From Clostridia bacterium (GTDB lineage: Bacteria > Bacillota > Clostridia > TANB77 > CAG-508): DNA of 64,000 bases. Positions 49,593 to 59,295 of this stretch are shown here, piece after piece. The notes below the pieces were generated by a model that worked only from the letters and a program-made list of their open reading frames with translations, made no database searches and had not been told where the DNA came from. Every line of letters begins with the position of its first letter. The first letter of the stretch is position 1. Position numbers and translations under genes: made by a program. The stretch lies in the NCBI GenBank assembly GCA_900770385.1, contig CAAGKK010000023.1, positions 1-64,000 on the forward strand, read 5' to 3'.

Positions 49593-50420
49593 TTGAAGAT
49601 TAATAATATAGAAGAATTAAAAAATATAGCTAAGACTATAAGAAAAGATATTATAGAAGAAGTATATTCTGCAAACTCAGGGCATCCAGGTGGAGCTTTA
49701 TCTATAGCAGATATAATAACAGCATTGTATTTTAATGAAATGAATATTGATCCTAAAAATCCAAAAGATGAGAATAGAGATAGACTTGTTTTATCAAAAG
49801 GACATGCATCAGCAGCTTTATATGCTGCCTTAGCAGAAAAGGGATATTTTCCTAAAGAAGACTTAAAAACATTTAGAAACATAAATAGCTATTTACAAGG
49901 TCATCCAGATATGAAACATATACCAGGAGTAGATATGTCCACAGGTTCTTTGGGACAAGGATTATCTGCAGCAAATGGAATGGCTATGATGTTTAAATTA
50001 GACAAAAATCCAGCAAGAGTATATTGCATATGTGGAGACGGAGAAATAGAAGAAGGGCAAATATGGGAAGCTGCAATGTCATCTTCTAAATATAAACTAG
50101 ATAATTTATGTTTGATAATAGATAATAATAATTTACAGATAGATGGAACAATAGAAGAAGTTATGAGTTCATATCCAATAGATGATAAATTTAAGAGTTT
50201 TGGATTTAATGTTATTACAATTAATGGACATGATTTTAGCCAAATACTACAAGCATTTGAAAAAGCTAAGAATTGTAAAGATAAACCAACTGCTATAATT
50301 GCAAAAACTATAAAGGGAAAAGGTATAACATTTATGGAAAATCAAGTAGGATGGCATGGAAAAGCACCTTCACAACAAGAATATGAACAAGCAATAAAAG
50401 AATTAGAAAGGGAAAATTAA
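49593..50420 (+). CDS. Transketolase, N-terminal subunit
   Basis: The 275-residue protein is the thiamine-diphosphate-binding half of a split transketolase: NSGHPGGALSIADIITALYF (residues about 26-45), LVLSKGHASAALYAALAE, and the TPP motif CICGDGEIEEGQIWEAAM with NNLQIDGTIEE. Split enzymes need a C-terminal subunit; none lies here, since the next gene is a HAD-like protein. I favour TTG 49593, 8 nt after AAAGGAG; GTG 49584 overlaps that RBS. Carbon metabolism (pentose phosphate) is the role. Confidence 0.92.
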   Translation: MKINNIEELKNIAKTIRKDIIEEVYSANSGHPGGALSIADIITALYFNEMNIDPKNPKDENRDRLVLSKGHASAALYAALAEKGYFPKEDLKTFRNINSYLQGHPDMKHIPGVDMSTGSLGQGLSAANGMAMMFKLDKNPARVYCICGDGEIEEGQIWEAAMSSSKYKLDNLCLIIDNNNLQIDGTIEEVMSSYPIDDKFKSFGFNVITINGHDFSQILQAFEKAKNCKDKPTAIIAKTIKGKGITFMENQVGWHGKAPSQQEYEQAIKELEREN

Positions 50421-50427
50421 TAAATAA

Positions 50428-51087
50428 ATGGAGAAATCAAGAATAATTATGCTGTTCCTAGACTTGGAAGGAACAATAATAGAAGAAGAACAAGGACAAT
50501 TAAAAGAACAAGATTTTAATAATCTATTAGCTTCATTAAATGAATTACAAAAACTTAGAAATGCAAGTATTAGTATGCATATTGTTTCACCAGTTCATAC
50601 AAAATTTATGGAAGAAATTTTAGATAGACTAGATACTCTAATTGTAAGATATAATATACAAAATAATACCAATATAAGAGAAGTAGAAAGTGCAGTTGCA
50701 TATCCAGATGACAGTTACATACATCAAGATGACTTATATGATAAAATATTTCCTATGGATATGTCACAAAAAGACGATTATGGAAGATATGGTAAACTTA
50801 AATATGTAAAATCATGGATTAACAATATAGAATCAATGGAGGGAAAAGAAATTGATATGGCCATATATGGAGGAAACGGATTAAATGATGTAAGTGCTAT
50901 GTCATATATAAAAGATATGAAAAATGGATTTGTAATTTGTCCAAGCAATAGTGATTCAGAAGTAAAAAGGATAGCAAGTTATATTTCTACAAAAGCACAA
51001 GCTGAAGGAATAAAAGATGGAATTGATTTTATAAATACACAAATAAAGAATAGAAACAAAACTCAACCAGAAGAAACAGAAAGATAA
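50428..51087 (+). CDS. HAD-like phosphatase-domain protein, unknown
   Basis: The 219-residue protein has LFLDLEGTIIEEEQG (residues about 9-22) as a HAD motif I variant in which the second Asp is Glu (DxE), a Ser motif II (MHIVSPVHTKFM), lysine KYVKSWIN, and motif IV AIYGGNGLNDVSAMSYIKDM, like Cof phosphatases but with Asn in place of the first Asp. The altered acidic residues make catalysis uncertain. It is 7 bp after the transketolase subunit gene and occupies the place where the C-subunit is usually found. Function is unknown. Confidence 0.65.
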   Translation: MEKSRIIMLFLDLEGTIIEEEQGQLKEQDFNNLLASLNELQKLRNASISMHIVSPVHTKFMEEILDRLDTLIVRYNIQNNTNIREVESAVAYPDDSYIHQDDLYDKIFPMDMSQKDDYGRYGKLKYVKSWINNIESMEGKEIDMAIYGGNGLNDVSAMSYIKDMKNGFVICPSNSDSEVKRIASYISTKAQAEGIKDGIDFINTQIKNRNKTQPEETER

Positions 51088-51119
51088 TGATAAAATTTTT
51101 AGAATAGCAAATAATAAGG

Positions 51120-51146
51120 AAGCGACATTTGTCGCTTTGTTTTTTC
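51120..51146 (+). terminator. Terminator before uvrA
   Basis: AAGCGACA and TGTCGCTT around TT, followed by TGTTTTTT. It overlaps the -35 region of uvrA. Confidence 0.85.
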
Positions 51147-51175
51147 TTGACAAAAACAAACTTTTGTTTTACAAT
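51147..51175 (+). promoter_or_regulatory. uvrA promoter with embedded candidate SOS box
   Basis: TTGACA (51147-51152), 17-nt spacer, TACAAT (51170-51175). The palindrome AAACTTTTGTTT (51158-51169) fills the spacer, a classic repressor position, and shares AAC-N4-GTT with the recA site. Confidence 0.65.
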
Positions 51176-51198
51176 ATATATACTTATGGGGGAAAATT

Positions 51199-54057
51199 AT
51201 GAATGATAAAATAATTATAAAGGGAGCAAAAGAGCATAACTTAAAAAATATAAATTTAGAAATACCAAGAGATAAATTAGTTGTAATCACAGGACTTTCA
51301 GGTTCAGGAAAGTCTTCTTTAGCTTTTGATACATTATATGCAGAAGGACAAAGAAGATATGTAGAGAGTCTATCTGCATATGCAAGACAATTTTTAGGAT
51401 TAATGGAAAAACCAGATGTAGAATTAATAGAGGGGTTATCACCAGCTATTTCAATAGACCAAAAAACCACATCAAAAAATCCTCGTTCTACAGTAGGAAC
51501 AGTTACAGAAATATATGATTACATTAGATTATTATATGCAAGAATTGGTATACCATATTGCCCAAATTGTGGAAAGAAAATAGAGAAACAAACAATAGAT
51601 CAAATAGTAGATAGTATAATGAACATAGAAGAAGAGACAAAAATACAAGTATTAGCGCCAATTATTAGAGGAAGAAAAGGAGAATTTGTAAAACTATTAC
51701 AAGGCTATCAAAAAGAAGGTTTTGTTAGAGCTAGAATCGATGGAGAAACAGTAGAATTAACAGATGATTTGCAAATAGATAGAAAAAAGAAACACAATGT
51801 AGAAATTATAGTAGATAGATTAGTAATAAAAGAAGAAATAAGAAGCCGACTTACAGAATCAATAGAAATTGCACTAAAACATGCCAATAATACAGTAATG
51901 ATAAATATACCAAATAAAACTGTAGGTGCAGACGGCTCTGCTCGTCATAAAAATGAAAACATTTTATATAGTACTAATTATGCTTGTCCAGATTGTGATA
52001 TAAGTTTTGAAGAATTATCTCCAAGGATGTTTTCATTTAATAATCCGTTTGGAGCTTGTCCTTCATGTGCAGGAATAGGCTATTTAATGAAAATGGATGA
52101 AGAATTAATAATACCAGATAAAAATAAAACTCTTTATGATGGAGTTAAAGCATTTGGCGCAAGTACTATGAAAAAAACAGAGACAATGGCAAAAATGTAC
52201 TTTGAGAGTATAGCAAAACATTATGGGGTTGATATATCTGTTCCAATAAAAAAATTACCAAGAGATTTTCTAGATAAGATACTATATGGTACAGGTGATG
52301 AAGAAATAGACTTCGAATATGTATCACCATCAGGAATAAGAAAATTTAAAACACCTTTTGAGGGAGTTATACCAACGCTAGAAAGAAGATATTCAGAAAC
52401 GAAATCTCAGGGAATGAGAGATTTTTATGAATACTATATGAGTGAAAGCGATTGTCCAGAATGTAAAGGAGCAAGGCTAAAAAAAGAAAGCTTAGCTGTT
52501 AGAATAGGAAGCAAAAATATAAAAGAATTAACAGATATGCCTGTTAATGAAATTAAAAAATATATAAATAGTTTAAAATTTACTCCAAAAGAAGAAATGA
52601 TTTCTAACCAAATAATAAAAGAATTAAATAAACGATTACAATTCTTAATGGATGTAGGCTTAGAATATTTAACATTATCAAGATCAGCAGGGACTCTATC
52701 AGGAGGAGAAGCACAGCGTATAAGATTAGCAACACAAATTGGTTCTGCATTAACAGGAGTACTTTATATATTAGATGAACCAAGTATAGGGTTACATCAA
52801 AGAGATAATAATAAATTAATTGCTACATTAAAAAAATTAAGAGATTTAGGAAACACAGTATTAGTAGTAGAACATGATGAAGATACAATGCTTGCAGCAG
52901 ATCAAATAATAGATATAGGACCTGGGCCAGGAGTTCATGGAGGAAGAATAATGGCGCAAGGAACAGCCGAAGAAGTAATGCAAGTAGAAGATTCTATTAC
53001 TGGTCAGTATTTATCAAAAAGAAAACAAATAAAAGTCCCAGAAAAAAGAAGAAAACCAAAAAGAGAATGTATAGAAGTTGTAGGGGCAAAAGAGCATAAC
53101 CTAAAGAATATAAATGTAAAATTTCCACTGGGAGTATTGACCTGTGTTACAGGTGTATCTGGATCTGGAAAAAGTACACTAGTAAATGATGTATTATATA
53201 AAACGATTGCAAGAGAATTAAATGGAGCTAAAGAGAAACCAGGAAAATGTAAAGAAATAAAAGGTTTAGAGAATATAGATAAAATTATAAATATAGATCA
53301 ATCACCAATCGGAAGAACTCCAAGATCAAACCCAGCAACATATACAGGTGTATTTGATTATATTAGAGATTTATTTGCAGAAACAAATGAAGCAAAATTA
53401 AGAGGATATGAAAAAGGAAGATTTAGCTTTAATGTAAAGGGCGGAAGATGTGAAGCATGTCAAGGAGATGGAATCATAAAAATAGGAATGCACTTCTTAC
53501 CAGATGTTTATGTACCATGTGAAGTATGTCATGGAAAAAGATATAATAGTGAAACTTTACAAGTAAAATATAAAGGTAAAACCATATCAGATGTTTTAGA
53601 TATGACAGTGGAAGAATCATTAGAATTCTTTAAAAATCTCCCAAGGATAAAGCAAAAAATTCAAACATTATATGATGTTGGTTTGGGATATATAAAATTA
53701 GGACAACCATCAACAACACTATCTGGAGGAGAAGCACAAAGGGTAAAATTAGCTACTGAACTATCTAAAAAGCCTACTGGAAAAACTCTTTATATATTAG
53801 ATGAACCAACAACAGGTCTTCATATAGCAGATGTACACAAACTGGTAGATATATTGCAAAGATTAGTAGATACAGGAAATACAATAATAGTAATAGAACA
53901 TAATTTAGACTTGATAAAAACAGCAGATTATATTATTGATTTAGGACCAGAAGGCGGAGATGCAGGTGGAACAATAGTACAAGTTGGAACTCCAGAACAA
54001 ATAATAAGAAACGAAAAGTCTTATACAGGGCAATTTTTAAGAAAATTTTTACGATAA
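51199..54057 (+). CDS. uvrA: Excinuclease ABC subunit A
   Basis: The 952-residue DNA-damage sensor has two ABC ATPase modules: Walker A GLSGSGKSSLAFDTLYAEGQ (residues about 31-50) and GVSGSGKSTLVNDVLYKTI (about 652), signature LSGGEAQRIRLATQIG and LSGGEAQRVKLATELS, and zinc fingers CPNCGKK, CPDC...CPSC, CPEC and CEAC...CEVC. Length is normal. It is SOS-controlled in many bacteria and has a candidate SOS box here. uvrB is 9 kb away, not adjacent. Confidence 0.98.
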   Translation: MNDKIIIKGAKEHNLKNINLEIPRDKLVVITGLSGSGKSSLAFDTLYAEGQRRYVESLSAYARQFLGLMEKPDVELIEGLSPAISIDQKTTSKNPRSTVGTVTEIYDYIRLLYARIGIPYCPNCGKKIEKQTIDQIVDSIMNIEEETKIQVLAPIIRGRKGEFVKLLQGYQKEGFVRARIDGETVELTDDLQIDRKKKHNVEIIVDRLVIKEEIRSRLTESIEIALKHANNTVMINIPNKTVGADGSARHKNENILYSTNYACPDCDISFEELSPRMFSFNNPFGACPSCAGIGYLMKMDEELIIPDKNKTLYDGVKAFGASTMKKTETMAKMYFESIAKHYGVDISVPIKKLPRDFLDKILYGTGDEEIDFEYVSPSGIRKFKTPFEGVIPTLERRYSETKSQGMRDFYEYYMSESDCPECKGARLKKESLAVRIGSKNIKELTDMPVNEIKKYINSLKFTPKEEMISNQIIKELNKRLQFLMDVGLEYLTLSRSAGTLSGGEAQRIRLATQIGSALTGVLYILDEPSIGLHQRDNNKLIATLKKLRDLGNTVLVVEHDEDTMLAADQIIDIGPGPGVHGGRIMAQGTAEEVMQVEDSITGQYLSKRKQIKVPEKRRKPKRECIEVVGAKEHNLKNINVKFPLGVLTCVTGVSGSGKSTLVNDVLYKTIARELNGAKEKPGKCKEIKGLENIDKIINIDQSPIGRTPRSNPATYTGVFDYIRDLFAETNEAKLRGYEKGRFSFNVKGGRCEACQGDGIIKIGMHFLPDVYVPCEVCHGKRYNSETLQVKYKGKTISDVLDMTVEESLEFFKNLPRIKQKIQTLYDVGLGYIKLGQPSTTLSGGEAQRVKLATELSKKPTGKTLYILDEPTTGLHIADVHKLVDILQRLVDTGNTIIVIEHNLDLIKTADYIIDLGPEGGDAGGTIVQVGTPEQIIRNEKSYTGQFLRKFLR

Positions 54058-54062
54058 TAAAT

Positions 54063-54097
54063 AATTGAGCACTACTAATGTTGTGCTCAATTATTTA
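54063..54097. terminator. Bidirectional terminator after uvrA
   Basis: AATTGAGCAC and GTGCTCAATT, 10-bp perfect arms around TACTAATGTT, with TATTTATTA after. It serves uvrA and the convergent small ORF. Confidence 0.8.
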
Positions 54098-54166
54098 TTA
54101 TTTATTGTTTTGATTTTCTGATTGATTATTTTTATTATCTTTGTTTTTCTTGCTGTTTTTTCCCAT
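54098..54166 (-). CDS. 22-residue charged peptide, possible small spore or regulatory protein
   Basis: Reading MGKNSKKNKDNKNNQSENQN-NK, entirely Lys/Asn/Gln/Ser/Asp/Glu after the start. A consensus RBS GGAGGTG lies 7 nt upstream and a hairpin terminator lies just after the stop. The composition resembles minor acid-soluble spore proteins, but it is too short to place. The strong RBS is the main evidence. Confidence 0.5.
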   Translation of the reverse strand: MGKNSKKNKDNKNNQSENQNNK

Positions 54167-54298
54167 GTTAAAGCACCTCCATTAAAAATATATTAATAAT
54201 ATTTTGCACTAAATAGGAAATAATATACTTATATTTAAAAATAAAAAATTAATTGTTGCAAGAATTGAAGAATAATGTTAAAATGATAGCAATTTATT

Positions 54299-54425
54299 AA
54301 AAGGGAGTAGCTTAATAAACTACTAATCAACAATCGCGATGAAAATCTGGTTAGTAACCTTTATGGTAAGCAAGACTTTTAAAAGGAAATATAGAAATAT
54401 ATTGTCTTTTTAAAAGTCTTTTTAA
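54299..54425 (+). ncRNA. yybP-ykoY manganese riboswitch with terminator
   Basis: The aptamer has the conserved 5' loop GGGAGTAGC (54303) and the 3' signature GTAAGCAAGAC (54366) with paired segments between (e.g. ACTACTAATCAAC/GGTTAGTAACC). AAGACTTTTAAAA then TTTTTAAAAGTCTTTTT (to 54425) is a rho-independent terminator sharing the 3' aptamer strand, so metal binding would disrupt it and switch transcription on. Downstream is a P2-type ATPase, a typical yybP-ykoY target (Mn2+ export). Confidence 0.85.
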
Positions 54426-54458
54426 TTGTAGGGGGGCGGACGCCTCTGTCCGCCCGCT
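54425..54458. repeat. Solo GC-rich hairpin repeat between the riboswitch and its gene
   Basis: GGGGGGCGGACGCCTCTGTCC ends with GTCCGCCC, identical in core to the copies at 1721 and 12076. It begins right after the riboswitch terminator U-run and would be in the 5' leader of the ATPase mRNA. Confidence 0.75.
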
Positions 54459-54499
54459 GAAATGGTAGAAAAATGCTACATAAAAATAAGGAGGAATCT

Positions 54500-57211
54500 A
54501 TGGAAAAATGGTATCAAAAAGAGGTTGAAGAAGTAAAAGAAGAATTATCAACCAACTTAGAAAAAGGGTTAACAAGCAAGCAAGTAGAGGAAAAACAAGA
54601 AACAATAGGTTTTAACGAATTAAAAGCAAAAAAGAAAAAAAGCTTATTAGTAAAATTTTTAGAGCAATTTAAAGATTTTATGATTATTGTATTAATTATT
54701 GCAGCAATAGTTTCTGGAATAATAGGAGTTTTACAAGGAGAAGGAATAACAGATACAATTATTATATTAATAGTTGTAATTGTAAATGCAATAATAGGAG
54801 TAGCTCAAGAAAATAAAGCAGAAAAATCATTAGAAGCTTTACAAAAATTAAGTGCTCATGCATCAAAAGTAATAAGAGATGGAAAATTATGTGTAGTACA
54901 ATCAAGAGAACTAGTACCAGGAGACATAGTAGTTTTAGATACTGGAGACTATGTGCCAGCAGATTTAAGAATAATAGAAGCAGTTAATTTAAAATCTCAA
55001 GAATCTGCATTAACTGGAGAATCTGTACCAGTGGAAAAAACAATAGATAAAATAGAAAAAGAAGATGTAGGAGTTGGGGATAGAACAAATATGCTATTTT
55101 CTTCAAGTTTAATTACTTATGGTAGAGGAAAAGGAATTGTTGTAGAAACAGGAATGACTACAGAGGTTGGAAAAATAGCAGAAATTATTAATTCTAGTGA
55201 AGAGACTACGACTCCCCTTCAAGAAAAATTAAATAAATTAGGAAAAACATTAGGAATATCTGCATTAGCAATCTGTGTTGTAATATTTATAATTGGTCTT
55301 TTATATGGAAAAGAACCTATCCATATGTTTATGACAGCAGTTAGCTTAGCTGTTGCAGCAATTCCAGAAGGATTAGCTGCTGTTTCTACAATTGTTTTAG
55401 CAATTGGTGTACAAAGAATGGTAAAGAAAAATGCAATTGTAAAAAGATTACCTGCTGTTGAGACTTTAGGAAGTGCATCTGTAATTTGCTCAGATAAAAC
55501 AGGAACACTAACACAAAACAAAATGACTGTACAAAAAATATATATTAATAATAACTTAATGAATATGGAAAACATTAAAATAGTAGAACCAGAAAGCGAT
55601 TTAGAAAAATTAGTATATAATGCTATGTTATGTAATGATACAAAAGTTGGAGAAAACAATGAATTAACAGGTGACCCAACTGAAACAGCATTAGTCGATA
55701 TGGGAATGAACCTAGATATTGACATAGATAAAATATTTAGAATTGATAGATTAAATGAAATACCATTTGATTCATCAAGAAAGTTAATGACAACAGTTCA
55801 TCAAGTAAATAATAAATATGTTGTATATACTAAAGGTGGAGTTGATGAACTACTACAAAATTGTAATTCATATATAATAGATGGAAAAATAAAAAAAGAT
55901 TTAGAACAGTTTAAAACAAATATATATGAAAACAATGAAAATATGGCAAAGAATGCTTTAAGAGTATTGGCATTTGGATATAAAACAATAGATAAATTAC
56001 CAGAAAGCAAAGAAGAAATACAAAAATTAGAAACAGACCTAACATTTATAGGAATGGTAGGAATGATTGACCCACCAAGAGAAGAAGCAAAAAGAGCAGT
56101 TGAAAAATGTAAAACAGCAGGTATAAAAACAGTTATGATTACAGGTGATCACAAAATAACAGCTACAGCAATAGCAAAACAATTAGGAATATTAGAAAAT
56201 GAAGAAGAGGCAATTACAGGTAGTGAACTTGAAAAAATGTCAGACGAAGAATTAACTAAAAATATAAGAAACTATTCTGTATATGCAAGAGTATCACCAG
56301 AACATAAGGTAAGAATAGTAAGAGCATGGCAAGCAAATGGAGAAATAGTTGCTATGACAGGAGATGGCGTAAATGATGCTCCTGCTTTAAAAAATGCAGA
56401 TATAGGATGTGCAATGGGAGTAGTTGGTACAGATGTTGCAAAAGAAGCTGCAGATGTTATTTTGACAGATGATAATTTTGCCACAGTAGTATCAGCAGTA
56501 GAAGAAGGAAGAAGAATATATGATAATATACTAAAAGCAATACAGTTTTTATTATCAAGTAATGTTGGAGAAATAATAGTATTATTTATAGCAATCTTAA
56601 TAACTCCACTTTTAGCAAAATGGTTTAATATTACAAATATAGGAGAATTAGAACCATTACTACCAATTCATATATTATGGATAAATTTAGTAACAGATTC
56701 ATTACCAGCATTAGCACTTGCAGTGGATCCAGCAGCTAAAAATATAATGAATAGAAAACCAAATAAAAAGGAAAAAGGAATTTTTACAAAAGGTATGACT
56801 TGGAGAGTTGTATACCAAGGAGTTATGATTGGGTTATTAACATTATTAGCATTTATAGTTGGACTTGCTACTCCAGGAGTTACTGATGAAACAATGAAAA
56901 TCGAGATAGCTCAAACAATGGCTTTTTGTGTATTAGCTTTATCTGAGTTAGTTCATGTATTTAATATTAGAGATAATAAAAATTCAATATTTAAAACAGG
57001 AATATTTAATAATATGAAATTAATATTAGCAATTATAGTATCAGCTTCATTAATGTTTGTAATATTATTAATACCACAACTTAGAACAATATTTAGTATT
57101 GCACAGTTACCTAAGGAAAATATAATAGAAACAATATTACTTGTATTAGCACCAATAGTAATTGTGGAAATATTTAAATTATTTAAAATTAATACAACAA
57201 AAGATGAATAA
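54500..57211 (+). CDS. P2-type cation-transporting ATPase (probably Mn2+/Ca2+ export)
   Basis: The 903-residue pump has the actuator motif LTGESVPVEK (about residue 172), PEGL in AAIPEGLAAVSTI (about 290), the phosphorylated Asp in CSDKTGTLTQNKM (about 330), KGGVDELLQ, MITGDHKITA and GDGVNDAPALKNADIG (about 622), plus about ten membrane helices. This is the P2A/SERCA-like group. The yybP-ykoY riboswitch upstream points to manganese export under Mn2+ excess. RBS AAGGAGG precedes ATG 54500; an upstream in-frame ATG at 54473 lacks one. A terminator follows. Confidence 0.93.
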   Translation: MEKWYQKEVEEVKEELSTNLEKGLTSKQVEEKQETIGFNELKAKKKKSLLVKFLEQFKDFMIIVLIIAAIVSGIIGVLQGEGITDTIIILIVVIVNAIIGVAQENKAEKSLEALQKLSAHASKVIRDGKLCVVQSRELVPGDIVVLDTGDYVPADLRIIEAVNLKSQESALTGESVPVEKTIDKIEKEDVGVGDRTNMLFSSSLITYGRGKGIVVETGMTTEVGKIAEIINSSEETTTPLQEKLNKLGKTLGISALAICVVIFIIGLLYGKEPIHMFMTAVSLAVAAIPEGLAAVSTIVLAIGVQRMVKKNAIVKRLPAVETLGSASVICSDKTGTLTQNKMTVQKIYINNNLMNMENIKIVEPESDLEKLVYNAMLCNDTKVGENNELTGDPTETALVDMGMNLDIDIDKIFRIDRLNEIPFDSSRKLMTTVHQVNNKYVVYTKGGVDELLQNCNSYIIDGKIKKDLEQFKTNIYENNENMAKNALRVLAFGYKTIDKLPESKEEIQKLETDLTFIGMVGMIDPPREEAKRAVEKCKTAGIKTVMITGDHKITATAIAKQLGILENEEEAITGSELEKMSDEELTKNIRNYSVYARVSPEHKVRIVRAWQANGEIVAMTGDGVNDAPALKNADIGCAMGVVGTDVAKEAADVILTDDNFATVVSAVEEGRRIYDNILKAIQFLLSSNVGEIIVLFIAILITPLLAKWFNITNIGELEPLLPIHILWINLVTDSLPALALAVDPAAKNIMNRKPNKKEKGIFTKGMTWRVVYQGVMIGLLTLLAFIVGLATPGVTDETMKIEIAQTMAFCVLALSELVHVFNIRDNKNSIFKTGIFNNMKLILAIIVSASLMFVILLIPQLRTIFSIAQLPKENIIETILLVLAPIVIVEIFKLFKINTTKDE

Positions 57212-57226
57212 TAAAAGAAAATAAAA

Positions 57227-57258
57227 AATAGGACAAACAATTTTGTTTGTTCTATTTT
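57227..57258 (+). terminator. Terminator after the ATPase gene
   Basis: AATAGGACAAACAA pairs with TTGTTTGTTCTATT around TT, then TTTC. Confidence 0.85.
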
Positions 57259-57348
57259 TCTATTTAATTGTATAAAAAACATAAAAAAGTGTTGAAAAAT
57301 ATAAAAAAGTGTATAATAATAAGTAGAGATTTCAAAAGGGGAATAAAG

Positions 57349-58269
57349 ATGGAAGAATATTTCAAAGAGGCAGAAAATAAAAAAAACAAAAAGAAAATAA
57401 TATTAATCGTTATATTTGCACTTTTGTTTATAGCTGCTTTCAGTATATTAGGAATAAAACTTGCAGAAGATTATAATAAAAAAATAATTGAAGCTAAAAA
57501 TGGAAAAAATAATATTCAAACAAAAAATACTATATCAAAAGAAGAAAACATTATAAATGAAAATGTGACTACTAACGAAAATGTTGAGAAATCTAATAAT
57601 AAATTACCAGTATATTCAGAAGAGGCAAAAAATAAATTAAAAAACTTATATAAAACTAATGAAAAAATTGCATATTTAACATTTGATGATGGACCATCCC
57701 AAACTGTTACACCTCAAATATTAGATTTGCTAAAGAAAGAAAATATAAAAGCAACATTTTTTGTTTTAGGATTAAGAGTAAAGGCTAATCCGGAATTGGT
57801 AAAAAGAGAATACGAAGAAGGCCACTATATAGCAAATCATGGATATTCGCATGAATATAGCCAAATATATAAAAGTGTAGATAATGTAATAAATGAGTAT
57901 AGAGAAACAGAAAAGGCAATACAAAATGCATTAGGAAACTCAGAATATAATAGTCATCTATTTAGATTTCCTGGTGGTTCAAATGGTGGAAAGTATGCTA
58001 AATTAAAAGAAAAGGCAAAGGAAAGGTTACATGAAGAAAATATATCTTATATAGATTGGAATGCTTTAACAAGCGATGCGGCAGGAGCTAATACAAAAGA
58101 AAAACTATTACAAAATTTAAAAGACACAGTAGAAGAAAAAAATAATGTAGTAATTCTTATGCATGATGCAGCAAATAAAATTTTAACTTATGAAACTTTA
58201 CCAGATGTAATACAATATTTAAGAGAACAAGGATATACATTTGATAACTTTTATAGCATTATGAAATAG
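57349..58269 (+). CDS. Membrane-anchored polysaccharide deacetylase
   Basis: The 306-residue protein has an N-terminal membrane helix (residues about 14-34), a polar linker, and a NodB domain with AYLTFDDGPSQTVTPQILDL (about 109-128), HGYSHEYSQIY (about 167) and FRFPGGSNGGKYAKL (about 203), then VILMHDAANK. Metal ligands (D, H, H) are present. It probably deacetylates peptidoglycan or another GlcNAc polymer outside the membrane. I start it at 57349 after AAAAGGGG. fba follows 84 bp later with its own RBS. Confidence 0.9.
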   Translation: MEEYFKEAENKKNKKKIILIVIFALLFIAAFSILGIKLAEDYNKKIIEAKNGKNNIQTKNTISKEENIINENVTTNENVEKSNNKLPVYSEEAKNKLKNLYKTNEKIAYLTFDDGPSQTVTPQILDLLKKENIKATFFVLGLRVKANPELVKREYEEGHYIANHGYSHEYSQIYKSVDNVINEYRETEKAIQNALGNSEYNSHLFRFPGGSNGGKYAKLKEKAKERLHEENISYIDWNALTSDAAGANTKEKLLQNLKDTVEEKNNVVILMHDAANKILTYETLPDVIQYLREQGYTFDNFYSIMK

Positions 58270-58353
58270 CATTGACAAAATAAAGTGTTATTTATAAAAT
58301 ATTATTATAAAATTATATATAGAGTGATAACTCTAGTTAAAGGAGGATTAATT

Positions 58354-59283
58354 ATGCCATTAGTTACAACGAAAGAAATGTTTGAAAAATCTATGAAGGA
58401 AGGATTTGCAATTGGAGCATTTAATGTAAATAATATGGAAATAATACAAGCAATTGTAGATGCTGCTGCAGAAGAAAATTCACCAGTAATTTTACAAGCA
58501 TCATCAAGTGCAATAAAATATGCAAGACCAATTTATTTAAAGAAAATGGTAGAAGCAGCAGTTGAAGAAACAAATATACCAATAGTTTTACATTTGGATC
58601 ATGGACCAGATTTTGAAACTTGTAAAGCATGTATTGATGCAGGATTTACTTCGGTTATGATAGATGGATCAAAATATGATTTTGAAGAAAATGTAGCATT
58701 AACAAAACAAGTAGTAGATTATGCTCATCCAAGAGGAGTTGTAGTTGAAGCAGAACTTGGAAAATTAGCAGGAATAGAAGATGATGTTAATGTTTCTGCA
58801 AGTGATGCTATGTATACAGATCCAATGCAAGCAAAAGAATTTGTTGAAAGAACAGGATGCGATTCATTAGCAATAGCTATAGGAACAAGTCATGGAGCAT
58901 ATAAATTCAAAGGAGAAGCAAAATTAAGATTTGATATATTAGCAAAAGTAAAAGAATTAATACCAAACACACCAATAGTATTACATGGCGCATCAACAGT
59001 AATTCCAGAATTAGTAGAAATGTGCAATAAGTATGGAGCAGATATACCAGGAGCAAAGGGAGTTCCAGATGAAATATTACATGAAGCAAGTAAATCTGGT
59101 GTATCAAAAATAAATGTAGATACAGATTTAAGACTTGCAATGACAGCAGCAATAAGGAAAGAATTTACAGAAAGTCCATCTACTTTTGATCCTAGAAAAT
59201 ATTTAGGACCAGCAAGAGATTTAATAAAAGAAACAGTACAACATAAAATTAGAGATGTATTTGGTTCAAGTAATAAAGCATAA
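58354..59283 (+). CDS. fba: Fructose-bisphosphate aldolase, class II
   Basis: The 309-residue zinc enzyme starts MPLVTTKEMFEKSMKEGFAI and has VLHLDHGPDFETCKACID (catalytic Asp and zinc His, about residues 80-97), VEAELGKLAGIEDDV, IAIGTSHGAYKF (zinc His) and VLHGASTVIPE, then NVDTDLR. It splits FBP to DHAP and GAP in glycolysis. AAAGGAGGATTAATT precedes the ATG at 58354; residues upstream in the same frame are not part of the family. Confidence 0.97.
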   Translation: MPLVTTKEMFEKSMKEGFAIGAFNVNNMEIIQAIVDAAAEENSPVILQASSSAIKYARPIYLKKMVEAAVEETNIPIVLHLDHGPDFETCKACIDAGFTSVMIDGSKYDFEENVALTKQVVDYAHPRGVVVEAELGKLAGIEDDVNVSASDAMYTDPMQAKEFVERTGCDSLAIAIGTSHGAYKFKGEAKLRFDILAKVKELIPNTPIVLHGASTVIPELVEMCNKYGADIPGAKGVPDEILHEASKSGVSKINVDTDLRLAMTAAIRKEFTESPSTFDPRKYLGPARDLIKETVQHKIRDVFGSSNKA

Positions 59284-59295
59284 TAATTAAAGAAT

